A program made the position numbers and the translations under genes. Shown one piece after another: positions 1 to 8,425 of a stretch of 42,485 bases of DNA. The number at the start of each line of letters is the position of its first letter. Within the stretch, counting starts at the first letter, position 1. This stretch comes from CAZIWX01 sp964543125 (GTDB lineage: Bacteria; Fidelibacterota; UBA8477). The DNA is taken from assembly GCA_964543125.1 (NCBI GenBank), contig CAZIWX010000012.1:1-42485 (forward strand), read 5' to 3'. The notes under the pieces were generated by a model, which was not told the origin of the DNA, did not search any database, and worked only from the letters and a program-made list of their open reading frames with translations.

Positions 1-576
1 CGGAACCACGGCTTGTCCCCGAACCTTGTGGATCCGCTCATATTTCCGTAGATACCGCTGCCCCAGGTTACCGGTCAGGTTACCGCGTCGCAATTCCAAC
101 TCCTGCTGTTTGGAATTGGTCTGATCGGTTTTGGCTATGAGTTCTTTCTGGTGCTGTCCCAGGCTTTCGGTCAACGCTGCCTCTTTCTCCGTTAGCAGCT
201 TAATTTCCTCGTTCAACTTTTCGATCTCATCGCGCAGGGTTGATTGCTGCGATTGGACCTCCTGGAGCTTGGTTTTCACGGTATCAATCTGATTGGTGAG
301 AGCATCGTATTCCCGGTTGGTGGTAACGAGGTAGAGCTGATCCTGGTATTTAGTAAGGGTTGCTCTGGATTCGGAATAAGCAATGTCCAGGTGAACCAGC
401 TCTTTTTCATCGGATTGGGCTTGCGCACGAGCAGCTTCCAAGCGCTCCTTAACTTCGGTGCCATCCTGCTCTAATTCCTTAACTTTCTGTGGGAGGTTAC
501 CTTTTCGAGCTTCGATCTTGGCTAACTGAGTATCGATATCCTGAAGCTCAATTAAGGTATTTAGAATCTTTTTCAT
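1..576 (-). CDS. Coiled-coil C4 zinc-ribbon protein, C-terminus cut by window edge
   Basis: The minus-strand frame opens with ATG at 576 and stays open for 192 codons to base 1, so the C-terminus lies outside the window. An AGGAG ribosome site sits about 9 bases before the ATG. The protein begins MKKILNTLIELQDIDTQLAK and is almost entirely charged heptad sequence, typical of a long antiparallel coiled coil. It ends here in QRYLRKYERIHKVRGQAVVP, which in this family leads into a four-cysteine zinc ribbon. Known members (DUF164/CT398-like) are putative nucleic-acid-binding proteins with partly defined roles. The family call rests on the coiled coil plus the conserved Y-x-R-I-x-x-x-R-x-G stretch; the ribbon itself is not visible. 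Confidence 0.75.
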   Translation of the reverse strand, partial: MKKILNTLIELQDIDTQLAKIEARKGNLPQKVKELEQDGTEVKERLEAARAQAQSDEKELVHLDIAYSESRATLTKYQDQLYLVTTNREYDALTNQIDTVKTKLQEVQSQQSTLRDEIEKLNEEIKLLTEKEAALTESLGQHQKELIAKTDQTNSKQQELELRRGNLTGNLGQRYLRKYERIHKVRGQAVVP

Positions 577-601
577 GTATGTGTTCTCCTGCTCACCTGA
601 C

Positions 602-636
602 AAAAAACAAGAAGTGCACCCCCGCGGGTGCACTTC
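602..636 (-). terminator. Rho-independent terminator (minus strand)
   Basis: A perfect 11-bp stem (611-621 with 626-636) and a 4-base loop are followed on the minus strand by a T-rich run (complement of 602-607). It lies about 190 bases beyond the stop of the hydrolase gene ending at 826 and just before the next gene's ribosome site, so it would separate the two units. No gene was seen in 637-825. Confidence 0.75.
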
Positions 637-825
637 ATATTCGACTTTTATGTGAATTTTGATTCGTTCTGTAATTTACTCGGGTCCAAAAGGCTATTAT
701 CAAACTCCCCGTCATTTTTCACGGCCGGAAATATAATCTGAACCGTGTCCGGGTGCAATGAGCAAATCCGAATGTACGCGCTATTGAGACAAAAAAAGCC
801 GCTTTCCGTTTCTCATTCATTTATC

Positions 826-1695
826 TCACGGTGCATGGGGTTTCCCTAAATAAGTATCAATCACCCAACTCACCGACCAATTGTGTCCCAACCGGTGTCC
901 GTCCATGCTGGCGGGTAGCCGGGTCACATTACTACCGGGCAAATCCTCGCTCTGAGGATCGTAATCCAAACGGCGATAGGCGCCATCCTGTTCTTTCCGG
1001 GTGCGCCACTGGAAGTGGTAAATTTTATCCTTGAAAGGCGGGTAAACAATTCTACCGCTGTCATTGTAGGTCAATTCACACTGGTCCATTAAGTGCGGGT
1101 ATCCGGCCAAGGGAGCCGCAATAGTATGAATCACCACCGGAATCGGAATGTCAATGTCACCCGCTGCCATGGTGGCAACCACACCGCCATAGGAATGGGC
1201 AAAGATCACGATCTCCTCCACTTCCGGATACAATGAGTATAAATATTTCACACCATCGGCCAATCGTTGCCCGGCTTCCCCGGGACATTGTTCCCAATCC
1301 CACCGGTAGAAGTAGGTTAGCCCATAATTTTGGGCTAATTGAACCATGGGCGCCACCCACTCATAGCCCTCGGATTCAAATCCGTGCACACCGATGATGA
1401 TTTGGTTTAGGGGCTGAGCCTGGTCGTCCAGAATCCGTACAAAACCTTCCGGCTGACTGATGAGCACATCACCTGATTTTTTAATGTCCGCCCCGAGGGG
1501 GAGATCATCTACCCACAACTGGGAAAAGACCCACTCCTGTTTTTGAATACTCGGGATGGATAGCCGCGGCGGCTTCTCCTGAATTGCACCCGGCCGGGGC
1601 TGGGCGTGGCTGCAGCTCAGGAATATTATAAGTGCCGGGAGTGATAGGATCAGACCCGGTTTCGGATGAATGAATGTTAAATGATGTCGGGACAT
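826..1695 (-). CDS. Exported alpha/beta hydrolase
   Basis: A 289-residue protein with a hydrophobic N-terminal segment (about residues 14-27) ending FLSC, so it may be a lipoprotein anchored at Cys28; the lipobox is weak because Phe occupies the -3 position. The fold is indicated by the oxyanion-region VHGF at 103-106, the nucleophile elbow AHSYGG with Ser168, and a late His271 as probable catalytic base. Substrate is unknown: lipase, esterase or peptidase activity are all possible. The start has a GAGG ribosome site 9 bases upstream that overlaps the end of the beta-lactamase/hydrolase gene, so the two are probably co-transcribed. It is notable that both adjacent genes carry an alpha/beta-hydrolase domain. 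Confidence 0.75.
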   Translation of the reverse strand: MSRHHLTFIHPKPGLILSLPALIIFLSCSHAQPRPGAIQEKPPRLSIPSIQKQEWVFSQLWVDDLPLGADIKKSGDVLISQPEGFVRILDDQAQPLNQIIIGVHGFESEGYEWVAPMVQLAQNYGLTYFYRWDWEQCPGEAGQRLADGVKYLYSLYPEVEEIVIFAHSYGGVVATMAAGDIDIPIPVVIHTIAAPLAGYPHLMDQCELTYNDSGRIVYPPFKDKIYHFQWRTRKEQDGAYRRLDYDPQSEDLPGSNVTRLPASMDGHRLGHNWSVSWVIDTYLGKPHAP

Positions 1696-1706
1696 GAGAT
1701 GAATCC

Positions 1707-3506
1707 TCAGCTTTTAGTTTTAATCACGGGTGAAATGGTGTCCAATAAACTCGCCTTCAGCCACTCGGCCAGGGTTCCGTCCAGCACTTGATTGTGGGTT
1801 ACCCGGGTGGGATACAATACGACCCGGGCGGCGGGGTTCCAGGTTTTGGAATAAGGGATGCCCAGTGAGTCCAGCTCGTGGTAAAAAATTCGATGTTCGT
1901 CCGCCAGATGTTGGGTGTAAATACTCCGGAGCGTCCCACCGTTTTGAGCAAAGCGGAGATAATTTTCCTGCAACCCATAAAACGCATCAAACAGGAAGAG
2001 CTCCCGGATGTGAGATGCCAGATCGCCGTTGGCCAATACTTTGGCAAGGGCGCGATAACCACCGGAATGTGCCGAAAGAATGATCCGCCCCGGAACAGCA
2101 TCCTGAATGCGATTGATTTTCTTCAACTTTCCCAGAATCTCATTCACGAACGCCGTAAAACCACCGGGATCTTCCATTTTTCCGCCAAATGAGTCCGGTG
2201 CCTGATAGGGTCCCTGGGCAATGACAAAGATGGCGTTTTTCCCGGAGGCGTTGAGCTGTTGGGGAATGTGAAAATCACCCATGGCTTGCACCGCATCATT
2301 ATTCCAGCCGTGGAAGTGGACCACGAGGTCAACCTTACCGTCCACTTCGTGAAAACCCTCCGGAATAATCACCACGGCGGTACTGTCGCGGTAGTGTTCA
2401 TCCGCGGAATAAAATTTATTGTCATAGGTGTACCCCACTGCTCGATCCGGATGGGGGAACAGCCCGTTGTGTAGTCTTAACCGCAACCACTCACCGCTTG
2501 GATAAGGATAATAATCCTGGGAGTATACGGGCTGCCGGTCCAGGCCGCTGTCACCCGTAAAATGATTCCAGACCAGGCGGGAAATTTTTGCCAGGCCAAC
2601 GACGGCTTCGTTTTGATTGGTCCAGGCATGATCCCGGAACTGATCGGCGAACAGAGCAATCACATACTTTATCGAATCAGCCGTTACATAACCCACATCC
2701 ACCCGGGTTTCGGTGACGCTTCCGGTTTTATGATACACGGTGATATCACGGGTATTGCCGGGCAAAAAGCGGGGAATGATATCAGCGTAGAATTGGTGTT
2801 TTAAAATACCGAGCATGGTTTCGCAGCCGGCGGAATCCGTGGCGGTGTGGGCAACAATTTTTTCCAGCAGCAAACCCATATCGGCCGGCGTGCTCATTCC
2901 CACGCCGTAGCGAATCGATTCGGGTGAGTTGGTTTTGGTAGACCAGTCCATGAGCCTATTCAGCAAACGCGTATTTTTAAGACCCAGGGTGGTCAGTTTG
3001 GCATTCACCGCCGTTAGGCGCTCCGTATGGCTTTTGCCCAAGGCATCAATCACCAGATTTGTGGCCGTATTGTCCGAAACAATAATCATGAGGCGTGCCG
3101 CATCTTCCAGCCGCACAGGAATCGTACCCGCATAATATTGCAGGATGCCGGAGCCGCCCCATTTACGTTCATCCGTGAGTAAAGTCGTCTGTTGCGGGTC
3201 GATCTGCCCTTGTCCAACCTGGTCGTAAAATTCCACCAAGACCGGCAGTTTGATACTGCTGGCGGTAGGGAAAATTTCAGCCGCGTGGTAGCTGATTTCT
3301 TCACCGGTAACGAGATTTTTTGCGTATACCCCGAATCGGCCACCGGTATCGCGTTCCAGATTACGGATTTGCCCGGCCAAAGCCACTGGGCGGGGGGTGA
3401 CCGGTGATTTGGATTGAGACTTGCTTTTCCCGGTACAACTCCAGGCAAACATGGCTATTCCCAGAATAAGAAAACCGGTTCCCGCAAACTTTTTTCTTAG
3501 TACCAT
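1707..3506 (-). CDS. Class A beta-lactamase-like domain fused to C-terminal alpha/beta hydrolase
   Basis: A 599-residue exported protein with N-terminal hydrophobic segment and Cys24 (possible lipoprotein). Residues about 45-315 form a class A beta-lactamase/DD-peptidase-type domain: S83-x-x-K86, S144-D145-N146 and K260-T261-G262 are all present. I do not see a clear E-x-x-L-N omega-loop motif, so efficient beta-lactam deacylation is doubtful. Residues about 335-590 form a separate alpha/beta hydrolase: HFHG at 397-400, nucleophile elbow AHSGGY with Ser481, a likely Asp in FLFDAF (507) and His571. Two serine-hydrolase active sites in one chain suggest a cell-envelope ester or peptide hydrolase. 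The ATG at 3506 has an AGGAG about 13 bases upstream. It is followed closely by the 826-1695 gene. Confidence 0.8.
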   Translation of the reverse strand: MVLRKKFAGTGFLILGIAMFAWSCTGKSKSQSKSPVTPRPVALAGQIRNLERDTGGRFGVYAKNLVTGEEISYHAAEIFPTASSIKLPVLVEFYDQVGQGQIDPQQTTLLTDERKWGGSGILQYYAGTIPVRLEDAARLMIIVSDNTATNLVIDALGKSHTERLTAVNAKLTTLGLKNTRLLNRLMDWSTKTNSPESIRYGVGMSTPADMGLLLEKIVAHTATDSAGCETMLGILKHQFYADIIPRFLPGNTRDITVYHKTGSVTETRVDVGYVTADSIKYVIALFADQFRDHAWTNQNEAVVGLAKISRLVWNHFTGDSGLDRQPVYSQDYYPYPSGEWLRLRLHNGLFPHPDRAVGYTYDNKFYSADEHYRDSTAVVIIPEGFHEVDGKVDLVVHFHGWNNDAVQAMGDFHIPQQLNASGKNAIFVIAQGPYQAPDSFGGKMEDPGGFTAFVNEILGKLKKINRIQDAVPGRIILSAHSGGYRALAKVLANGDLASHIRELFLFDAFYGLQENYLRFAQNGGTLRSIYTQHLADEHRIFYHELDSLGIPYSKTWNPAARVVLYPTRVTHNQVLDGTLAEWLKASLLDTISPVIKTKS

Positions 3507-3521
3507 GCCGTGCTTATGCTC

Positions 3522-4175
3522 CTAATTGACAGCCAACCGCTTACGGCGGCGCTTCTCAAATACAACCACACCCCACACAAAACCAATCCCGAATAGATAC
3601 CAGGGATAATACCGGGGAATTGTCCCGGCGGCCACGGTACGCCCGGGAATCAGAAAGGATACGACGATAACCAGGCCCGCTAAAATGATTTGCACCCGGT
3701 CCGACCAGGAAAATTCGAGTGGTTTACCTCTAAAATCCGCAGCCAATATCCCATAGCCGGAGTAGATCAGTGCCATGGAAACAAACACCGGCGGCCAGAC
3801 GGGTCCGACCCAGGGACAGGGCAGTAAAAAGAGAATATCCCAGGTAGCGAAACTCGGCGGCCAATTCAAAAATATTTTTAAAAACACATAGTAGAAAATG
3901 TCCCAAATCCCGAAAACGATCATGAAGACGGCAATCTGATTCAGTCGTTTCCGATGCAGTAAAACAGCCAGAGCTCCCATAAGGACCAGCGTGGCAAATT
4001 CCCGAAAAATCTCCACCAGCGCTGCATCAAAATCAGCCCGGATAACGGGGAACTGAAACCCCTCCGGATAATAGATTTGGCGCAGATAGATCACCACCGC
4101 CGCCTCGATCATGCCAAAGGCGATGCCCCAGGTGATCAATCCGAGAAATTGTCGTTGGAAGGGATTGAATTTCAT
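3522..4175 (-). CDS. Hypothetical integral membrane protein
   Basis: About 217 residues with roughly six hydrophobic segments and a basic C-terminus (EKRRRKRLAVN). I do not recognise the family. The ATG at 4175 is chosen, but the frame also offers a TTG at 4193 that overlaps the TGA of the upstream gene in a TTGA arrangement, which would couple translation of the two; neither start has a convincing ribosome site. It lies between a four-helix membrane protein and the beta-lactamase/hydrolase gene, all on the same strand with short gaps, so a shared transcript is likely. Confidence 0.55.
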   Translation of the reverse strand: MKFNPFQRQFLGLITWGIAFGMIEAAVVIYLRQIYYPEGFQFPVIRADFDAALVEIFREFATLVLMGALAVLLHRKRLNQIAVFMIVFGIWDIFYYVFLKIFLNWPPSFATWDILFLLPCPWVGPVWPPVFVSMALIYSGYGILAADFRGKPLEFSWSDRVQIILAGLVIVVSFLIPGRTVAAGTIPRYYPWYLFGIGFVWGVVVFEKRRRKRLAVN

Positions 4176-4189
4176 AAACGGAAAGCGGA

Positions 4190-4582
4190 TCAAATTTTAT
4201 TTGCCGGGTTACGCTTAGGACGAAAAAGCTGAATCCCCGCCCACATCAACGCTATTCCCGGCAACCCGGTAAGAAAAAATCCGGTAATGAATGTGCCGAG
4301 GGAGCCTTGCAGCAGGCGCAATAAGCTGATGAAGAACAAACTGAATCCCAGGAAAATGTAGCCCATCTGGGAGATGGCGACCGTGTAGGGACTAAGCTTG
4401 TCTTTCCCGAAGGTGGCTAATAACGCCGCGATGATGAGAATCAGATAGTACAGGGTAAAAATCAACAAATCGTCTTTAGAAAATTCATGGATATCGAAAC
4501 TGATCCAGGCCGTCAGTAGCGAAAAAACGATGCCGATTCCCAGCAGCCGCAGCGGAGAGAGGTGTTTTAGTAAATTTCTCAT
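4190..4582 (-). CDS. Small four-helix membrane protein, unknown
   Basis: A 130-residue protein with four predicted membrane segments (about residues 13-30, 38-58, 68-90 and 94-116) and a basic C-terminus. No family is recognised. It is the first gene of the minus-strand run and stands divergent from butyrate kinase, with 105 bases between them that must hold both promoters. Its stop overlaps a possible TTG start of the next gene. Confidence 0.55.
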   Translation of the reverse strand: MRNLLKHLSPLRLLGIGIVFSLLTAWISFDIHEFSKDDLLIFTLYYLILIIAALLATFGKDKLSPYTVAISQMGYIFLGFSLFFISLLRLLQGSLGTFITGFFLTGLPGIALMWAGIQLFRPKRNPANKI

Positions 4583-4687
4583 TAGGATAACCTACTTCGG
4601 GAGTCCTGTTTTTGAAATGACTTCTTTCCGGAGCACCGCTTTGCACGGCATTTGCAGCTCACGGGTTGACACTGCACAGGAGGCATC

Positions 4688-5779
4688 ATGACAACCGTTA
4701 ATCCGTTAATCATTGTTTTCAATCCCGGCTCCACGACGACCAAGGTGGGTGTGTTTTCTCACTGTGATACTCCCGATGGATGTGGGGAGTTGGAAGAATG
4801 GACTATTCAGCATAATGAAGCCGATTTTGGTGAATGGGAACTGGTAACCGAGCAGTTGGAAGCCCGGTTGGCAGCGGTAAAGCCCGGGTTGGCGGATTTC
4901 ATCCAATCCGGCAATGTGATTGCGGTGGTGGGCCGGGGCGGTCCGCTGCGACCGCTCCAAGGTGGCGTTTATGCCGTGAATGGTCACATGTTGGATGATC
5001 TGCGCACCTGTAAATATTCCAATCACGCCTCCAACCTGGGGGCATTCATGGCGGATCAGGTGGCGCGGAATTTGGGTGTTCCCGCCTATATCGCGGACCC
5101 GATCACGACGGATGAATTCATCCCGGAAGCCCGCATCTCCGGCGTGCCCGAGATCGAGCGCAAATGCCGGGCGCACGCTTTAAACATGAAGGCCACGGCC
5201 CGTAAAACCGCGGACAAACTGGATATTGAATATGAAGCCAGCCGGTTTGTAGTCGTCCACCTGGGGGGCGGGATTTCGGTGGGTGCGTTGGCAGGCGGTA
5301 AAATCCAGGATGTGAATGATGCCTTGCTGGGCATGGGACCCTTTTCACCGGAACGCGCGGGGGCACTCCCCTTGGCTGGTGTGCTGAAACTGGCCTTCAG
5401 TGGTGAATATACGCCGGAACAACTGGAGCGGAAATTTTCCAAAGCCAGCGGTCTGAAAGCCTATCTGGGTACGGCTGATCTGCGGGAGGTGGAAAAAATG
5501 ATCGCCGGCGGTAATGCGACGGCCAAACTTATTTACGACGCCATGGTTTACCAGATTGCCAAGGAGATCGGCGCCATGACGGCTACGCTGGAGGGGCGTT
5601 TGGACGGTATCATTCTCACGGGCGGCATGGCTTATTCCGATCGGTTGATTGCCGATTTATCCCGGAAGGTAAGAGGATTTGCACCGGTTGTGGTTTATCC
5701 CGGAGAAGGGGAGTTGGAAGCGCTGGCCCTGGCGGCCTGCCGGGCGGTGAATGGGCTGGAAACGGTGCTGGAATATTGA
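4688..5779 (+). CDS. buk: Butyrate kinase
   Basis: Transfers phosphate between ATP and butyrate or a branched short-chain acid; in fermenters it forms ATP from butyryl-phosphate, the last step of butyrate formation. At 363 residues it has family length. Visible motifs of the acetate/propionate/butyrate-kinase (ASKHA) fold are the N-terminal phosphate loop VFNPGSTTTKVGVF, the catalytic-region segment GRGGPLRPL, VVHLGGGISVGAL and MGPFSPERAGALP, and the C-terminal adenosine loop LTGGMAYS. An AGGAGG ribosome site lies 5 bases before the ATG. No phosphotransbutyrylase gene is adjacent, so the partner must be elsewhere. Together with glutaryl-CoA dehydrogenase at 14.8 kb it fits acyl-CoA/amino-acid fermentation or reversible acid activation. 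Confidence 0.92.
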   Translation: MTTVNPLIIVFNPGSTTTKVGVFSHCDTPDGCGELEEWTIQHNEADFGEWELVTEQLEARLAAVKPGLADFIQSGNVIAVVGRGGPLRPLQGGVYAVNGHMLDDLRTCKYSNHASNLGAFMADQVARNLGVPAYIADPITTDEFIPEARISGVPEIERKCRAHALNMKATARKTADKLDIEYEASRFVVVHLGGGISVGALAGGKIQDVNDALLGMGPFSPERAGALPLAGVLKLAFSGEYTPEQLERKFSKASGLKAYLGTADLREVEKMIAGGNATAKLIYDAMVYQIAKEIGAMTATLEGRLDGIILTGGMAYSDRLIADLSRKVRGFAPVVVYPGEGELEALALAACRAVNGLETVLEY

Positions 5780-5791
5780 ATTCAAAGCGGT

Positions 5792-5854
5792 GGTGAGCAA
5801 ATGTCACGCAGGAAAAACGATGGTAAAAAGACTGATGTCCCTGCATCGCTCACC
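5792..5854. other. Structured intergenic segment after buk
   Basis: Outer arms GGTGAGC (5792-5798) and GCTCACC (5848-5854) pair perfectly, and an inner GCAGG/CCTGC pair (808-812 with 839-843 of this kilobase) nests inside them. A 25-codon ORF with a nearby GGTGAG runs through it (5801-5878), with no further support. The rest of the 324-base gap to topA shows nothing I can name apart from a GC-rich hairpin near 5892-5912. Confidence 0.3.
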
Positions 5855-6103
5855 CCGAATAAAAGCTTTGAGTCCTAGGCAGAAATGACGGGCGGCGGCT
5901 CCGGCTTCCGCCGGGAACGGCCCTGATTTCCCGACCACCAGGTTGAAGCAATCCTTTTTTTATAAATGATGGTTATTATCACCAATGCCGGCTAACGGAA
6001 TTCCCGTTAAAAAAATGGCTGGAATTTCCGGGGTTGTTTTAGGCCGTGACGCGTGATATTATTCCCCGCCCTGAATGAGCAGGGCTGAAAGGACCGGAAA
6101 TAT

Positions 6104-8374
6104 ATGGCGCAAAACCTGGTCATCGTAGAATCACCCTCCAAGGCCAAGACCATCCAGAAATACCTGGGCCAGGGCTTTACCGTCCTGTCCACCATGGGCC
6201 ATATCCGCGATCTGCCCTCCCGCGATCTGGGCATCAATATCAAAGAAGATTTCAAACCCTTATATGTAAATCTGCCGCGTAAAAGCAGGACCATCACCCA
6301 GCTCAAAATCGCCGCCGCCAAAGCCGATACGATCTATCTCGCAACTGACCCGGACCGGGAAGGCGAAGCCATCGGCTGGCATGTGACCCGGGTGCTGAAA
6401 AATATCCATAAACCCACCCACCGGATTTTGTTTTATGAAATTACCAAAGCCGGCGTTCGGAAGGGCGTGGAGGAACCGCGCGATCTGGATATGAATCTGG
6501 TCAATTCCCAGCAGGCCCGGCGCATCATCGACCGGCTGGTAGGTTTCAAGATCAGTCCGTTTTTGTGGAAAGTGCTCTACGGCGGACTCAGCGCCGGCCG
6601 GGTTCAATCGGTGGCTTTGCGTCTAATCTGCGAGCGGCAGGCTGAGATCGACGCCTTTGTAGCCGAAGAATACTGGACCTTGAGCGCCAGTCTCAAAACC
6701 GCCAAGGATGTGACCTTTGAGGCCGAACTTTCCAGGATCAAAGGCGAAAAAGCCAAACTCAGTAACGAAGCCGAAACCCGGGCGGTCATCGAAGCGATCC
6801 ACTTGGCCAATTGGCGCATCGCAGCGGTGGAAACCAAGCGGGTAAAACGCAATCCATACGCGCCCTTTACCACCAGCACCTTGCAGCAGGATGCCTTTGC
6901 CAAAGCCGGATTTACCACTAAACGCACCATGGCGGTTGCCCAGCAACTCTATGAAGGTGTGACTCTGCCCAACGGTGAAACAACCGGTTTGATTACCTAT
7001 ATGCGTACCGATTCAACCCGCGTGTCCGGCCAGGCCGTGGGCCAGGCCCGGGAACTGATTGGCGAAAAATTTGGCAAGAACTACCTGCCCAAATCGCCCA
7101 GAATGTTCGGAAAAGCCGGTCAGCGGAATGTCCAGGATGCCCACGAAGCGATTCGCCCGGCCAATCCCCAATTAGAACCGGATGCAATCAGGGGTTCGTT
7201 GACGCGGGACCAATTCAAACTGTATGATCTGATCTGGCGGCGGTTTATTGCCTCCCAGATGCAACCCGCCCAATTCGACCAAACCGCAATTGATGTCCTG
7301 GCGGGTGATGACTACACTTTTCACGCTACGGGTAGTGAAATGGTATTCCCCGGATTCTTGCGGGTCTATCCGGAAAAAACGGACAAAAATGACAACCATT
7401 TGCCAACGGGTCTGGAATCCGGTGAAACGCTGACCTGTGAAGCGCTGCAACCGGAACAGCATTTCACCAAACCACCGGCGCCCTATACCGAGAGTTCCCT
7501 GGTAAAAACATTGGATAAAGAAGGCATCGGCCGACCCTCCACCTACGCCGCTATTATCAGCGTGATCCAGGAGCGCAAATATGTGGTTAGTAAGAAGAAA
7601 AAACTCTATCCCACCGAAATCGGAAAAGTCACCAATAAACTCCTGACCACTTATTTCCCGGAGTTATTCAACACCGATTTCACCCGGGAGATGGAATCCG
7701 AACTCGACAAAATCGAGGCCGGCAAGCTGGAGTGGAAAACGGTGTTGCGCCGCTTCTGGGGCTACCTGGAAGGCTGGCTGGATTCCAGTTCAAAAAATTA
7801 CTCGGTGATTAAAAAAGAGCTGGTGGAAGAAACCGCTGAAGTTTGCGATAAATGCGGCCGGCCCCTGGTCATCAAATGGAGTAAATACGGCCGGTTTTTA
7901 GCGTGTACCGGCTATCCCCAGTGTAAAAACACCCGTCCGCTGGATGACGAAAAAACGGATCATGCAACCCCGGATCATGCTCATAAACCAGGTGCAGCGG
8001 ATAAATCCGAAAAATTGGGTGAGTGTCCTCAATGCGGATCACCGCTGGTGTTGCGCGTTGGCCGCTATGGAAAATTCTACGCCTGTTCCAACTATCCCAA
8101 GTGCAAATACACCAAACCCTACAGCACCATCATGCCCTGTCCGCGGGACGGTTGCAGCGGCCGGATTTACCAGCGCCGATCCAAGCGGGGGCGTGTGTTC
8201 TATGGTTGCAGTAATTATCCCGAATGTGATTTTGTTACCTGGGACAAGCCGGTTGCAAAAAGTTGTCCCGCTTGCAAAAATAATTACATGGTGTATAAAT
8301 CCACCAAAGCCCGGGGCGATTACTTATATTGCCCCAAATGCAAACACAAAATCACCCAACACGAGTCAGATTAA
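6104..8374 (+). CDS. topA: DNA topoisomerase I (type IA)
   Basis: Relaxes negative supercoils through a transient 5'-phosphotyrosine link. The 756-residue chain starts MAQNLVIVESPSKAKTIQKY, the TOPRIM domain, with the metal-binding acidic TDPDREGE at 81-88. The active-site tyrosine is Y299 in GLITYMRTDSTRV. The C-terminus carries four cysteine zinc ribbons of the topA type, beginning at CDKCGRPL, CPQCGSPL, CPRDGCSG and CPACKNNY; the first three contain the usual GRF/GKF-x-ACS-NYPxCK pattern. An AAAGGA ribosome site precedes the ATG. Length and domain order are normal for bacterial TopA. The glycyl-tRNA synthetase gene follows 51 bases downstream. Confidence 0.97.
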   Translation: MAQNLVIVESPSKAKTIQKYLGQGFTVLSTMGHIRDLPSRDLGINIKEDFKPLYVNLPRKSRTITQLKIAAAKADTIYLATDPDREGEAIGWHVTRVLKNIHKPTHRILFYEITKAGVRKGVEEPRDLDMNLVNSQQARRIIDRLVGFKISPFLWKVLYGGLSAGRVQSVALRLICERQAEIDAFVAEEYWTLSASLKTAKDVTFEAELSRIKGEKAKLSNEAETRAVIEAIHLANWRIAAVETKRVKRNPYAPFTTSTLQQDAFAKAGFTTKRTMAVAQQLYEGVTLPNGETTGLITYMRTDSTRVSGQAVGQARELIGEKFGKNYLPKSPRMFGKAGQRNVQDAHEAIRPANPQLEPDAIRGSLTRDQFKLYDLIWRRFIASQMQPAQFDQTAIDVLAGDDYTFHATGSEMVFPGFLRVYPEKTDKNDNHLPTGLESGETLTCEALQPEQHFTKPPAPYTESSLVKTLDKEGIGRPSTYAAIISVIQERKYVVSKKKKLYPTEIGKVTNKLLTTYFPELFNTDFTREMESELDKIEAGKLEWKTVLRRFWGYLEGWLDSSSKNYSVIKKELVEETAEVCDKCGRPLVIKWSKYGRFLACTGYPQCKNTRPLDDEKTDHATPDHAHKPGAADKSEKLGECPQCGSPLVLRVGRYGKFYACSNYPKCKYTKPYSTIMPCPRDGCSGRIYQRRSKRGRVFYGCSNYPECDFVTWDKPVAKSCPACKNNYMVYKSTKARGDYLYCPKCKHKITQHESD

Positions 8375-8425
8375 CCCGGCAATTTTGACGAACCGCAGCA
8401 ACCGAGAGAAGAAAGCAATTCCTAT

